Shown: one piece after another, positions 1 through 8,101 of the stretch | Numbering within the stretch: position 1 is the stretch's first letter | Layout of the letters: each line of letters starts with the position of its first letter | Origin: a virus | DNA: 60,758 nucleotides | IMG/VR virus record: IMGVR_UViG_3300037520_000795 | Location: 1 to 60,758 of that record | Strand: one strand, 5' to 3' | Program-made: the position numbers and the translations under genes | Notes under the pieces: generated by a model | Seen by the model: the letters and a program-made list of their open reading frames with translations, nothing else | Told to the model about the DNA's origin: nothing | Databases searched by the model: none

Positions 1-135
1 GACAGCCGACCGCTCCTATTTCTTCGGGCCTGTGTCTCTCGCCGCTGTGTTTGGCGGGACGCTGCCGCCGAAGTTCGTGTTCTTCGTGACGCACAATCTG
101 CGGACGACAACGCCAACCGGCGTGGCGCTCAATAG
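1..135. repeat. left copy of the 135-bp terminal overlap
   Basis: Bases 1-135 are identical to 60624-60758 except for G at 127 against T at 60750. The repeat lies inside one reading frame that runs off the right end and resumes here, and the mismatch is synonymous (GCG/GCT, Ala). It is best read as the overlap of a circular or circularly permuted assembly rather than a physical terminal repeat. Confidence 0.9.
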
Positions 136-190
136 CACCGCCGGAAATCACCAGATCCGTATTCAGCCAGTTTTCCAAACGGTGAACTGA
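1..190 (+). CDS. C-terminal part of a gene that starts at the right end (60289)
   Basis: This is the tail of the gene that begins at 60289. Base 1 is the third base of a codon, and the frame reads from 2 to a TGA at 188-190. Joined across the overlap the protein is about 172 aa. It is beta-rich with a run of Phe/Tyr, Gly and Thr and ends in a short QPVFQTVN tail. It sits between a small unknown gene and the LamG-like gene in the fibre region, so a role in a tail appendage or virion surface is plausible, but I do not recognise the family. The stop overlaps the next ATG (ATGA). Confidence 0.8.
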   Translation, partial: TADRSYFFGPVSLAAVFGGTLPPKFVFFVTHNLRTTTPTGVALNSTAGNHQIRIQPVFQTVN

Positions 191-999
191 TGCGCTTCGA
201 GCATCCATCGCTTCGCCAGGGCCTTGTCTTCGCGGCTTGCCCGTCGCTCGGTCTTCCGTCTGCGCTGATCGAAGAACGAACGCAAGGCAACCACGCGCCC
301 ATCGGCGGATTGGTGTCTGAGGTTCAGAATGGATTTCCGTGCGTGTCCAGCAGGCTAAACGGTTCGTCTGTCTCGCGCGCCGTGATTCCTCTTTCAGGCG
401 ACATAACTGCTTCGATGTCGTTCTTTGGGAAGCAGGACAGCCTGTTGAGTCAGTTTACTGTTCTCGGGGGGCTGGCCGCGTCAGGCGCGACAGCATCAGG
501 GTTTTCTGTGGCTCAGGTTAATGGAGTTATTCGCGCAGAGTTCACAGGGGTAAGTTTCGCCTCGACTGCGATAGTGATAACGCTTGGGCAGTGGTTTCAC
601 TTCTGCATGGTAAAGACTCCTGGCCCAATCAACACGACTACGCGGCTGTTTGTTAACGGAACTGAGATTGCTGGTACTGGCTCAACCAACACTCCCAACG
701 TAGTTGCCAGTAGGTTTTGGTTTTGCGACTACGGTGCGAATGTCGGCGCTTTTCGCAGGACGGTCGCGCTAGACGACATCCGCATCTACAACCGCGCCCT
801 CACCCCAGCCGAGATCCGCCTGCTCGCCTCCCGTCGCGGGATCGGGCTGTCGCCCCTGCCGGATCGGGCGGCGGGGATGCCAAGGAAACTGTCGATCAAT
901 GTCGGGGGAACGTGGCGGCCTGCCGATGCGTACGTCCACGACGGGACGGCGTTCCGCTTGAGCGAGGCCAAGATCAACGTCGGCGGGGTGTGGAAGTGA
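190..999 (+). CDS. LamG/concanavalin-like domain protein, putative tail appendage
   Basis: 269 aa. The middle is a jelly-roll lectin-like domain: a WFHFCMVK strand near residue 138 and the closing motif DDIRIYNRALTPAEI near 195-209 are typical of LamG/concanavalin-type domains that bind glycans or proteins. The C-terminus carries two short related strands containing INVGGTW and INVGGVW, a motif I associate with phage fibre ends. It follows the fibre cluster that wraps round from the right end and starts by ATGA overlap. A receptor-binding or fibre-accessory role is the best inference. No signal peptide or membrane segment is visible. Confidence 0.75.
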   Translation: MRFEHPSLRQGLVFAACPSLGLPSALIEERTQGNHAPIGGLVSEVQNGFPCVSSRLNGSSVSRAVIPLSGDITASMSFFGKQDSLLSQFTVLGGLAASGATASGFSVAQVNGVIRAEFTGVSFASTAIVITLGQWFHFCMVKTPGPINTTTRLFVNGTEIAGTGSTNTPNVVASRFWFCDYGANVGAFRRTVALDDIRIYNRALTPAEIRLLASRRGIGLSPLPDRAAGMPRKLSINVGGTWRPADAYVHDGTAFRLSEAKINVGGVWK

Positions 1000-1037
1000 A
1001 ACGCGCACTCATCACGGGAATCACCGGGCAGGATGGC

Positions 1038-1046
1038 TGGTATACT
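1038..1046 (+). promoter_or_regulatory. possible extended -10 promoter before the tail adaptor-like gene
   Basis: An extended -10 box, TGGTATACT, lies in the 80-bp gap between the LamG-like gene and the ATG at 1080. I see no good -35, as expected for extended -10 promoters. Weak evidence from one box. Confidence 0.3.
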
Positions 1047-1079
1047 CAACGACCATCTGCTATCTAGACAGGAACTTTC

Positions 1080-2213
1080 ATGCTGACTTACTTTGACGCC
1101 GTCGAGCACCTGATTGTCGCTTCGTTTGGAGGACCTCAAGATGCCGAGCAAAGGGACATCCGGTCAGCGATCCAGCGTGCCTACAACGAGGTGTGCTGGC
1201 TGAAGGACTGGCAGTTCACGCAGACGCACGGACGCATTGTGTTTGCCCCGCACTGGTCCGGGACTGTCACGTACGACGCCACAACCCGCACCGTGACCAG
1301 GGTGTCTGGAGACGCTTTTCCGTCCGACGCCATCGCTCGCGAGCTTCGCGTCAACAACGTCATCGCAAAGGTGGTGACTCGGGTGGACAACAACACGCTC
1401 GTTCTCGACGAGACGCTGTGTTTGCCGAAGGACTACCCAGACGCCACGCAGGCCATGCTCTACCGGACTGTCTACCCGATGCCCGATGACTTCCGGAACA
1501 TCGACCCCCCAGTCAACGAGGTGCGGTACACATCGCTCATGTACGTGTCTCCGGATGCGGCCATGAAGATGGAGCGGGCCCAAATCCTCCAGGGACCACC
1601 TTCGTACTGGACGATCTCGCCCGACCCTTCCCCGAGCGGGTACGCCATTCGGATCATCGGTTACCCGGTGACCGTGGCCTCGCTCGACTTCACCTATCGC
1701 CGGGCCTGTCGAACGCTTCGCCTGTCCGGGCACGAAGCTGCATCCCGGCAGGGAACCATCTCGGCCGCGGGCACAGCGGTCACGGGGAGTGGCACGGCGT
1801 TCAACGCTTCCATGGTGGGATCGGTGCTTCGGGTTGGCGGGGCAGACTACCCGCAGTCGCTTTCCGGCATCGCCCCGTACATGGCCGAGAGCAAGATCAC
1901 CGCCGTGGCCAGTGCCACCTCGCTGACGGTTGCCGACGCGGTATCGGCCAGTGGTGCCAAGTACCTCATCACGGACCCCGTGGACGCACCGCCGGGCATG
2001 CACAACGTCATCCTGAGTGCGGCCGAGTACTGGCTGTCAAGGACGCGTGGGGCCAATCCCGACAAGGTGTTCCAGATGTACCAGCGAGACCTTCGGCTGG
2101 CCATGGAGAACGACGCCATGGCTCGGCAGCAGTGGGATTCTCGGACGGTGTGGGACCCGCTTGGCTGGCGTACTCCGCTGATGGCAGACAACTTCGACGG
2201 AGGCAACGCATGA
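1080..2213 (+). CDS. tail adaptor/tail tubular protein A-like
   Basis: 377 aa. The N-terminus (an alpha-helical start, then IRSAIQRAYNEVCWLKDWQF around 27-46) and the C-terminal helices resemble the gp11/tail tubular A type adaptor of podoviruses, which sits between portal and nozzle. A middle insert of about 70 residues (roughly 228-297) is Ala/Ser/Thr/Gly-rich beta sequence and looks like a small added domain. The gene directly precedes the nozzle-like pair, the usual podovirus order, and its TGA overlaps the next ATG. The family assignment rests on pattern and context rather than a signature motif. Confidence 0.6.
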   Translation: MLTYFDAVEHLIVASFGGPQDAEQRDIRSAIQRAYNEVCWLKDWQFTQTHGRIVFAPHWSGTVTYDATTRTVTRVSGDAFPSDAIARELRVNNVIAKVVTRVDNNTLVLDETLCLPKDYPDATQAMLYRTVYPMPDDFRNIDPPVNEVRYTSLMYVSPDAAMKMERAQILQGPPSYWTISPDPSPSGYAIRIIGYPVTVASLDFTYRRACRTLRLSGHEAASRQGTISAAGTAVTGSGTAFNASMVGSVLRVGGADYPQSLSGIAPYMAESKITAVASATSLTVADAVSASGAKYLITDPVDAPPGMHNVILSAAEYWLSRTRGANPDKVFQMYQRDLRLAMENDAMARQQWDSRTVWDPLGWRTPLMADNFDGGNA

Positions 2214-2464
2214 AGTGGGCTGGACTCGTCACCAACGCCTCGCCCTATGAGGTTCCGCAGGGCTGTGCTGTCACGCAAGTCAACCTCCAAGTCCTGGCTC
2301 CGGGACAATTGACAGTGCGCCCCGGCCACATGCCCGTCAGCTTTGCCTCGACCAGCGGATCGACGTCTCGGATCATCACGGCGTTCCGCTACCCCAAAGA
2401 TACTGACGGCGTGGTATACCAGGACGCTACTGGACGGGTGTTCATCTCCAGGGGCCCAAGCTAA
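2210..2464 (+). CDS. short protein resembling the N-terminus of a tail nozzle protein
   Basis: 84 aa, starting by ATGA overlap and ending by TAATG overlap with the 862-aa gene. The opening (GLVTNASPYEVPQGCA, then strands with GHMPVS) is the kind of sequence found at the very start of podovirus nozzle (gp12-like) proteins. The two frames differ, so the nozzle N-terminus appears to be a separate, translationally coupled chain. The alternatives are a sequencing frameshift near 2464 or programmed frameshifting. Confidence 0.6.
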   Translation: MKWAGLVTNASPYEVPQGCAVTQVNLQVLAPGQLTVRPGHMPVSFASTSGSTSRIITAFRYPKDTDGVVYQDATGRVFISRGPS

Positions 2465-5052
2465 TGCAACTCGCAGCCCGCACGACCGGTGGGGTAAACA
2501 GCTTCATGCTGCTCTCGGGAGGCAGCGGATACACCTCCTCTCCCACCGTGAGCGTCAACGCTGCCACCGGGAGCGGGGCGACGGTTGTCGCGGTCATGGG
2601 CGGGACGGTCGTCAAGGACCTCCAGGTCATCTCCTCTGGAAGCGGATACTCCGGGGTCACCCTGTCCTTCTCGGGCGGCGGCGGGACCGGTGCGGCAGCG
2701 ACGGCATCGGTGTACACCGGCTCCCTGCGTCCCATGTCGCTCCTCAAGGGGCGGTTCAACGACGTCTATGGCTTTGACGGGATGGGGCGTGGTATCCGCT
2801 GGGACGGCTCGGCCACGGCTGCTGTTCCTGTCGGGATCGCCAAGCCCGTTCGCGGACCATCCTTGACCTACGGCACGACGGCCAACTACTACGTGAGTGC
2901 CATCCAGGTCCAGACCCCAGGGGCCGGGTTCAACCAGACTCCGACCGTGCAACTGATCGGCGGCAGCTACTCCCGGCAAGCGAAGGCTTTGGCCAGGGTG
3001 TCGATTGGGCGGCTCCAGTCCGTAACGCTGACCGACAAGGGGGCCGGGTACGTCTCTGCTCCGCTGGTCGTCGTCAGCGGCGGTCAGGGGTACGGTGCGT
3101 CCCTTGGCATTGGCATCCTTGGCAGCGTTGACTCGGTGGAGATCACCAACCGAGGGGGTGGCTATGTCGCTGGCGACGTCATCCCTGTGGTGTTCTCGTC
3201 TGCCCAGGGACTGACCAACGCCGTGGCAACCATCACCGTCGACAGTGACGGTGGCTTGGGGTCGGTGCAGATTCTCGGCAACGGCACGGGAGCGACCACC
3301 GAGGGCGTGACCGGGGCGATCACGGCAATCACCGGAAGCGGTGGCTTGGTCAAGGTTAACATGGCGTACCGCGTTGCCAGTGTCACGGCTGCCTCGTCCG
3401 GCACGCTGTACATCACGCAGCCCGTCGTGTCTTTTCGTGCCGCCAGCCAAGACCCGCTTGGGTTCGGTGCCGCCGCAACGGCCTACGTCAACAGCACTGG
3501 CAACATCACGGGCGTGGCTGTGTACCAGGGTGGCCAGTACTCGGCTCGACCCGAAGCCCTGGTGTACGACACTTCCGCCCGAGCCACGGCGACCATCCGA
3601 TCCAACTTCCGAGGCGTCTACAACTGTGCCATCCGGTACATCGACGACACTCCCGAAGGGCAGAACGGCCCGGCACCGTCATCCATCTCCGAGCTTGTCG
3701 AGCTTGACGTTGGCGACTCGGCGTCGTCCATCACGTGGACCTTCAACCACGGGACCATTGACAGCCGCGTCACGGCGATGGAGTTGTGGAGGACATCGGC
3801 CGACCAGTCCGTGATCCTGTACCGGATCGCCACCATCCAGCGAGCGAACTTCAGCACGCCGTACGTTGACACCGTGTCCGACGAAGACTTGATCGACGTC
3901 ACGAGGATCAACTACGGGCTCATGCCGGTGACCATGCCGTCCGGCCAGTTGAACGCTCGTCGGTTCGAAGTGCCGCCCGGCAACTACAGCGTTGCGGTCA
4001 TGTTCCAGGACCGGGCGTGGTTCGCGGTCGACACCACGGGTGAGAAGCCAAACTCGCTCATGTACTCGGAGATTGACGAGCCAGAGTCGGTGGCGGCAAG
4101 CAACGAGCTTGTCCTTCAAGAGAACACATCGGAGCCCGACCGCATTGTGGCCCTGGTGCCCCTGGCGACGGTCTTGCTCATCTTCCAGCAGTACCACTGC
4201 TATCGCCTTGCATACGTGTCGCAGCCAGTCATCGACGCCTCGCTGACGCTCACGTGCTACCGGGGAATCCTCAACAGCCAGTGCTTTTCCACGATCAACG
4301 GCGTCGTGTTTGTCGCGGACAGCATGGGGATGTACGCCTTCGACGGGTCTCGGGAGGAGCCCATTTCCGTCCCGGTCGACAACTACTGGCGGGATAGGAT
4401 CGTCGACTTCAGCAAGAGCGACCTGTTCCACGTGTCGCAGGACTACTCCCGTCGCGTGGTCCGGTTCCACTACTGCCGGTCAACGGACACGCTGCCCGTG
4501 CGAGCCCTGTGCTACTGCATCGCCACACAGGCGTGGTGGGAAGAGGTCTATGCAGAGGCGGCGACGGCGTCGGTTCCGGTGTCGATGGGTGGCCGTCGAG
4601 AGGACTTGCTGGCCACGGCGTCAGGCAAGTTCATCAAGACGACCGGTGTCAACGACAACGGAGCGGCCATCCCGTTCCAGGTCCGCACTGGCAATCTGCC
4701 CTTGGCCGCAGGGAACACTCCGCGAACCGTCGAGATCACATTCGCCCCGACGACCAGCGACTGCTCGCTGACCATGAACCTGCACTACAACAACTCCTCG
4801 ACCGCCCGGCCAAACGCGATCCGAGTCGAGAGGGGAGGCGGATTTGTGGCAGACACAAACGGGGCTGTGCTCAATCTCAAGAGAACTCGATCTGCACTGG
4901 GGGAGGCGACTGGGGTTGCGGCGGCAATGTTCTCTGGACACCGCGATCCGCGATCCAGTGGCGCTGACCGTCATGTGGCCATCGCCCTGGACGGTAGCCA
5001 GTCCTCCGACGCCGTGGCCTTGTACGACATGACCGTGGCGGGAGTCCAGTAA
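2464..5052 (+). CDS. tail nozzle-like protein (tail tubular protein B type) with inserted GxGY repeats
   Basis: 862 aa. The C-terminal two thirds, with many beta strands and segments such as AVMFQDRAWFAVDTTG and ALVPLATVLLIF, fits the propeller-like nozzle at the tip of podovirus tails. The N-terminal ~400 residues carry at least six diverged copies of a G-x-G-Y/F-x(3-4)-P-x-V-x-V-x-GG motif (near residues 18, 57, 152, 190, 229 and 355), each followed by Ala-rich strands. Such repeats occur in phage and surface beta-domains and look like an insertion into the nozzle fold, perhaps an external decoration. It follows the nozzle N-terminal fragment and precedes the collagen-like gene. Confidence 0.65.
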   Translation: MQLAARTTGGVNSFMLLSGGSGYTSSPTVSVNAATGSGATVVAVMGGTVVKDLQVISSGSGYSGVTLSFSGGGGTGAAATASVYTGSLRPMSLLKGRFNDVYGFDGMGRGIRWDGSATAAVPVGIAKPVRGPSLTYGTTANYYVSAIQVQTPGAGFNQTPTVQLIGGSYSRQAKALARVSIGRLQSVTLTDKGAGYVSAPLVVVSGGQGYGASLGIGILGSVDSVEITNRGGGYVAGDVIPVVFSSAQGLTNAVATITVDSDGGLGSVQILGNGTGATTEGVTGAITAITGSGGLVKVNMAYRVASVTAASSGTLYITQPVVSFRAASQDPLGFGAAATAYVNSTGNITGVAVYQGGQYSARPEALVYDTSARATATIRSNFRGVYNCAIRYIDDTPEGQNGPAPSSISELVELDVGDSASSITWTFNHGTIDSRVTAMELWRTSADQSVILYRIATIQRANFSTPYVDTVSDEDLIDVTRINYGLMPVTMPSGQLNARRFEVPPGNYSVAVMFQDRAWFAVDTTGEKPNSLMYSEIDEPESVAASNELVLQENTSEPDRIVALVPLATVLLIFQQYHCYRLAYVSQPVIDASLTLTCYRGILNSQCFSTINGVVFVADSMGMYAFDGSREEPISVPVDNYWRDRIVDFSKSDLFHVSQDYSRRVVRFHYCRSTDTLPVRALCYCIATQAWWEEVYAEAATASVPVSMGGRREDLLATASGKFIKTTGVNDNGAAIPFQVRTGNLPLAAGNTPRTVEITFAPTTSDCSLTMNLHYNNSSTARPNAIRVERGGGFVADTNGAVLNLKRTRSALGEATGVAAAMFSGHRDPRSSGADRHVAIALDGSQSSDAVALYDMTVAGVQ

Positions 5053-5877
5053 ATGCTGACACAGGCAGTTCCGTCGATCATCCAGGCTCTCGGGACTTCG
5101 CTCCCGGACCAGACGATCAAGAGCTTGACTCAGGCTCTTGGGAACTGTGTCCAGCCATTGACGCACCGCGGCTCGCTGAACATCCAGCCCACGATCTTCG
5201 GCAACCGCCGGGGGGTCTACACGGGCCAGAACTGGTCCAGCAGCAAGTACAACGAAATCCTCCCGACCGCCGGATCGGATGTGTTCGCTGACATCCCAGG
5301 CTTCCGTGCTGGCGACTGGAACTCCGTGAACTACGAAGGGTCGCAGTTCTACTTCCCGACCGACAACACCTTCAACACGAACAACTTCTACGGCGGCGAC
5401 ACCACCAACATCGGTGGTGACACAAACTTCCAGAACATCACCGTCCAGAACATCACGATCAACGGTGGCATCAACCAGCCGGGCAGGGACGGCACCGATG
5501 GCCGAGACGGCGAGCGAGGAGAGCCTGGGCCCCCAGGTGACCCAGGAACCATCGAGCCCATTGACCCTCCTGGTGGCGGTGGCCAGGGGAAGATTGGCTA
5601 CCCGTCCGAGACGGTCCGGTTCATCACGGACGCCGACATCAATGCCGTCCACCGCACGATCAAGCTGACGCTCACGAAGGGCAGTGCGGAGGTTCTGACG
5701 GGGGTGACGTTCAATACGGAGACCTGCCAGCTTCAGCTTGCGACGACGACGATCAACTACGTGTCGGACGTCAAGATCGGGATTGGGGCCAAATCCGGCA
5801 CTTCTGTGGGGATTTGGGAGACCCTGGGGCTCAAGCCCACATACGTGACCAAGACCTTCCTCAAGCCCAATCGGTGA
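5053..5877 (+). CDS. virion protein with a collagen-like segment
   Basis: 274 aa, starting directly after the nozzle-like gene's TAA. Residues ~135-165 contain Gly-x-y triplets (GRDGTDGRDGERGEPGPPGD), a collagen-like trimerising stretch common in phage fibres. Before it is an Asn/Thr-rich beta segment (FNTNNFYGGDTTNIGGD) and after it a compact beta domain. Probably a trimeric tail connector or fibre attached to the nozzle. This is inferred from the triplets and position. Confidence 0.65.
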   Translation: MLTQAVPSIIQALGTSLPDQTIKSLTQALGNCVQPLTHRGSLNIQPTIFGNRRGVYTGQNWSSSKYNEILPTAGSDVFADIPGFRAGDWNSVNYEGSQFYFPTDNTFNTNNFYGGDTTNIGGDTNFQNITVQNITINGGINQPGRDGTDGRDGERGEPGPPGDPGTIEPIDPPGGGGQGKIGYPSETVRFITDADINAVHRTIKLTLTKGSAEVLTGVTFNTETCQLQLATTTINYVSDVKIGIGAKSGTSVGIWETLGLKPTYVTKTFLKPNR

Positions 5878-5920
5878 TTCCGGGCCTCCCCCCGGACACT
5901 AGAAGGTAGGAGAACCGCAC

Positions 5921-7069
5921 ATGGGATTTACGTCAACGATGTGGGGTGGGTTTGGCAACACCCCCCAGGAAGCTGCCACCAAGCAGGTCAAGGCTGCCCA
6001 GCCGGGCGTGTTCGGCCAGAACTACACCGGTGCGTACGGAGGCTACGGGCAGGCCCTGACGGGTTTGGCCAACGCCGGTGCCAGCGCCTACGGGGCCCAG
6101 GCTGGTGCCATGGGGAACATTGCCAACGCACAGGCCCAGGAGCGGGGTGCCCGGAACTCTGCCACTGGGATGGCCGAGGCGGCTCGCCAGGGGGCCATCG
6201 GGAATATGGGGTCCGCTGCCCTGGGGGCCTATGGCTCGGCAGCCGGGTCCGCACTCGGGGCATGGGCTTCCAACCAGACGGCCTACAACAAGGCCCTGGC
6301 AGACATGATGGCTGCCAACCAAGCGGCTGTCTCTCAGTTCGGCCAGTCCCGCAACCAAGCCCTGGCTGGCGTCGGAGATTCCTACTCCAAGGCGGGGACC
6401 GGACTCGGTGCCTCGTCGGTGGCTGGGAACCTCAACTTCAACATGAGCGGCGGTGGCAGCAGCTACGCACCGGACTACTCGGCCTACGGGCTCGACGGCC
6501 TTCTTGCCCAAGGCGGGTACGGTGGCCAGATGAACATGGACCCGATGTCGATCAGTGCTACCCGCACGACGACTCCGGGTCAGCTTGACCAGATTGTCAA
6601 CCCGACATTCGGTGGCTTGAACGCCACCCTGGCGTCATTGAACTCCGATGCCATCCCGCAACAGCTTGCCTACGGGAACGCTGATGCAATGGGACGGCTT
6701 GACGCCCAGCACTCCACCTCGCGGGGGCAGCCGAGCCAGATGCTTGGCCAAGCCCTCTCGGGGTTGCTTACTCTCGGCAGCCAGAACCTTGGCGAGTCGG
6801 GTCGTGGCATGAGCCAGTTCTACGCGTCCGACAGCCCGTCCGACTACTCGGGGTACGCCCAGTCGGTGAACGGCGGATACCAGGACTTCATGCGTGGCAA
6901 CCTTGGGATGCAGCAAGGGCTTGACCAGGGTTACGCCAACGTCGGGAATCAGCTTGGACAGTTGTGGAAGAACTCTCTCGGCAACAAGAACTGGCTCGGT
7001 GACATGCCGTGGATGGCCAACGTCACTGACTTCATGGGTGGCCGTGGTTCTTCCTACCGGTATCTGTGA
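5921..7069 (+). CDS. Gly/Ala/Gln/Asn-rich virion candidate
   Basis: 382 aa, preceded by an AGGAG ribosome site after a 43-bp gap with a 6-bp hairpin at 5879-5896. The sequence is low complexity: Ala/Gly/Gln-rich helix (residues ~50-160) followed by Gly/Tyr/Asn-rich stretches. Such proteins are frequent among internal virion components of podoviruses, which rearrange on ejection. No catalytic motif is visible, and the assignment rests on its position between nozzle and giant internal proteins. Confidence 0.55.
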   Translation: MGFTSTMWGGFGNTPQEAATKQVKAAQPGVFGQNYTGAYGGYGQALTGLANAGASAYGAQAGAMGNIANAQAQERGARNSATGMAEAARQGAIGNMGSAALGAYGSAAGSALGAWASNQTAYNKALADMMAANQAAVSQFGQSRNQALAGVGDSYSKAGTGLGASSVAGNLNFNMSGGGSSYAPDYSAYGLDGLLAQGGYGGQMNMDPMSISATRTTTPGQLDQIVNPTFGGLNATLASLNSDAIPQQLAYGNADAMGRLDAQHSTSRGQPSQMLGQALSGLLTLGSQNLGESGRGMSQFYASDSPSDYSGYAQSVNGGYQDFMRGNLGMQQGLDQGYANVGNQLGQLWKNSLGNKNWLGDMPWMANVTDFMGGRGSSYRYL

Positions 7070-7077
7070 GGCAAGCA

Positions 7078-7386
7078 ATGGCGTGGTATCAGTCTCGATT
7101 GCCGAACGATCCTCCCGGCGTGCAGATGCCGAAGGTCGTGTCGCCGTACCAGTACCCAGGTGCCAACGAGGACATCGTTCGCTCGATGGGCCAGGGTGCC
7201 CAGGCTCGACAGCAGCTTGCGGCCGAGCAGTCCAACGCCAACTACAGCCTTCAGCAACAGGAGCAGGCCCGCAACCTTGTGCTTGGTGGCCTGACGCAGC
7301 AGAACCAGGGCATGCAGAACCAGCAGCAGTTGGCGACCAATCGCCTGGGAATCCTTAGCTCCCTCCTCGCGAACGTGTACCGATGA
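7078..7386 (+). CDS. small Gln-rich virion candidate
   Basis: 102 aa from ATG 7078, chosen over an upstream in-frame GTG (7066) because GAGG sits about 8 nt before it. Gln/Asn-rich helix with a hydrophobic end containing GILSSLLANVY. The next gene ends with a similar GIGILGTLMR, so the two may be diverged paralogues. Likely a minor internal virion protein by context. Stop overlaps the next ATG. Confidence 0.55.
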   Translation: MAWYQSRLPNDPPGVQMPKVVSPYQYPGANEDIVRSMGQGAQARQQLAAEQSNANYSLQQQEQARNLVLGGLTQQNQGMQNQQQLATNRLGILSSLLANVYR

Positions 7387-7772
7387 ACTGGAACATCTAC
7401 CAGCCGCAGCCGCGAATCACGGCCCAAGACAAGGTGTTCGCCAACGACATGGCCAACGCCCAGGCTTCGGCTGACCCGCGGTTCACGCTCAAGCAATACG
7501 ACCGGCCGGGTCTCTCGCGTGGCGCAGGCTCACGGGCCCAGGCCGGAATCGACGCCAGCAAGAATCTCGTCGACGGGATTTCCCAGGCGTACGGCAATTA
7601 CCAGCAGGCACGCAACAACGCCGCCAACACCGCCCTTCAGTTCGCTGGCGGGCAAGAGCAGTTCGGGCAGGCCCTCAATGGTCTGGCCCAGCAGAACGCT
7701 TACCAACAAGCCATGAACCGGATGAGCAACATGCAAGCGGGGATCGGAATCCTTGGCACACTCATGCGTTGA
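7383..7772 (+). CDS. small Ala/Gln-rich virion candidate
   Basis: 129 aa beginning by ATGA overlap. An extended start is followed by an Ala/Asn/Gln-rich helix from residue ~45 and a hydrophobic C-terminus (GIGILGTLMR) like that of the previous gene. No known family recognised. Context suggests an internal virion protein or chaperone. Confidence 0.55.
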   Translation: MNWNIYQPQPRITAQDKVFANDMANAQASADPRFTLKQYDRPGLSRGAGSRAQAGIDASKNLVDGISQAYGNYQQARNNAANTALQFAGGQEQFGQALNGLAQQNAYQQAMNRMSNMQAGIGILGTLMR

Positions 7773-7819
7773 TTTCAACATCGACTGGGATGACGAAGAA
7801 TACTGGGAGGGCTGGACCC

Positions 7820-8101
7820 TTGGCACACCTGAATCTTGATCTGGAAGACCTGACCAACGCCGCCCTCAAGCGGTTGGTGAAGCAGTTGCTCACGGCCAAG
7901 GACGGAGACGAACAGAGCATCCTCCAGAAGCTCTCTGCCAAGGGGCAGAAGCCACCCCAGAAGAACGACCTTGCTGATCTGCATGAGCAGATGCACGGCA
8001 AGGCCAATGCTCCCGAAGTCGAGCCCGACGATGGGCCTGACCTTGAGGACGCTGCTGAGAAGAAGCCCTCGATGAATCGCAAGGAGTCGAAGCGTGGCTA
8101 A
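7820..8101 (+). CDS. small charged helical protein, TTG start
   Basis: 93 aa. The start is taken as TTG at 7820 because GGGAGG lies at 7805-7810 with a 9-nt spacer. The upstream in-frame TTG (7769) and ATG (7790) lack this. A helix with LTNAALKRLVKQLL is followed by an acidic and basic tail (EPDDGPDLEDAAEKK). Unknown function, in the internal virion cluster. Its end overlaps the GTG of the 818-aa gene. Confidence 0.6.
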   Translation: MAHLNLDLEDLTNAALKRLVKQLLTAKDGDEQSILQKLSAKGQKPPQKNDLADLHEQMHGKANAPEVEPDDGPDLEDAAEKKPSMNRKESKRG

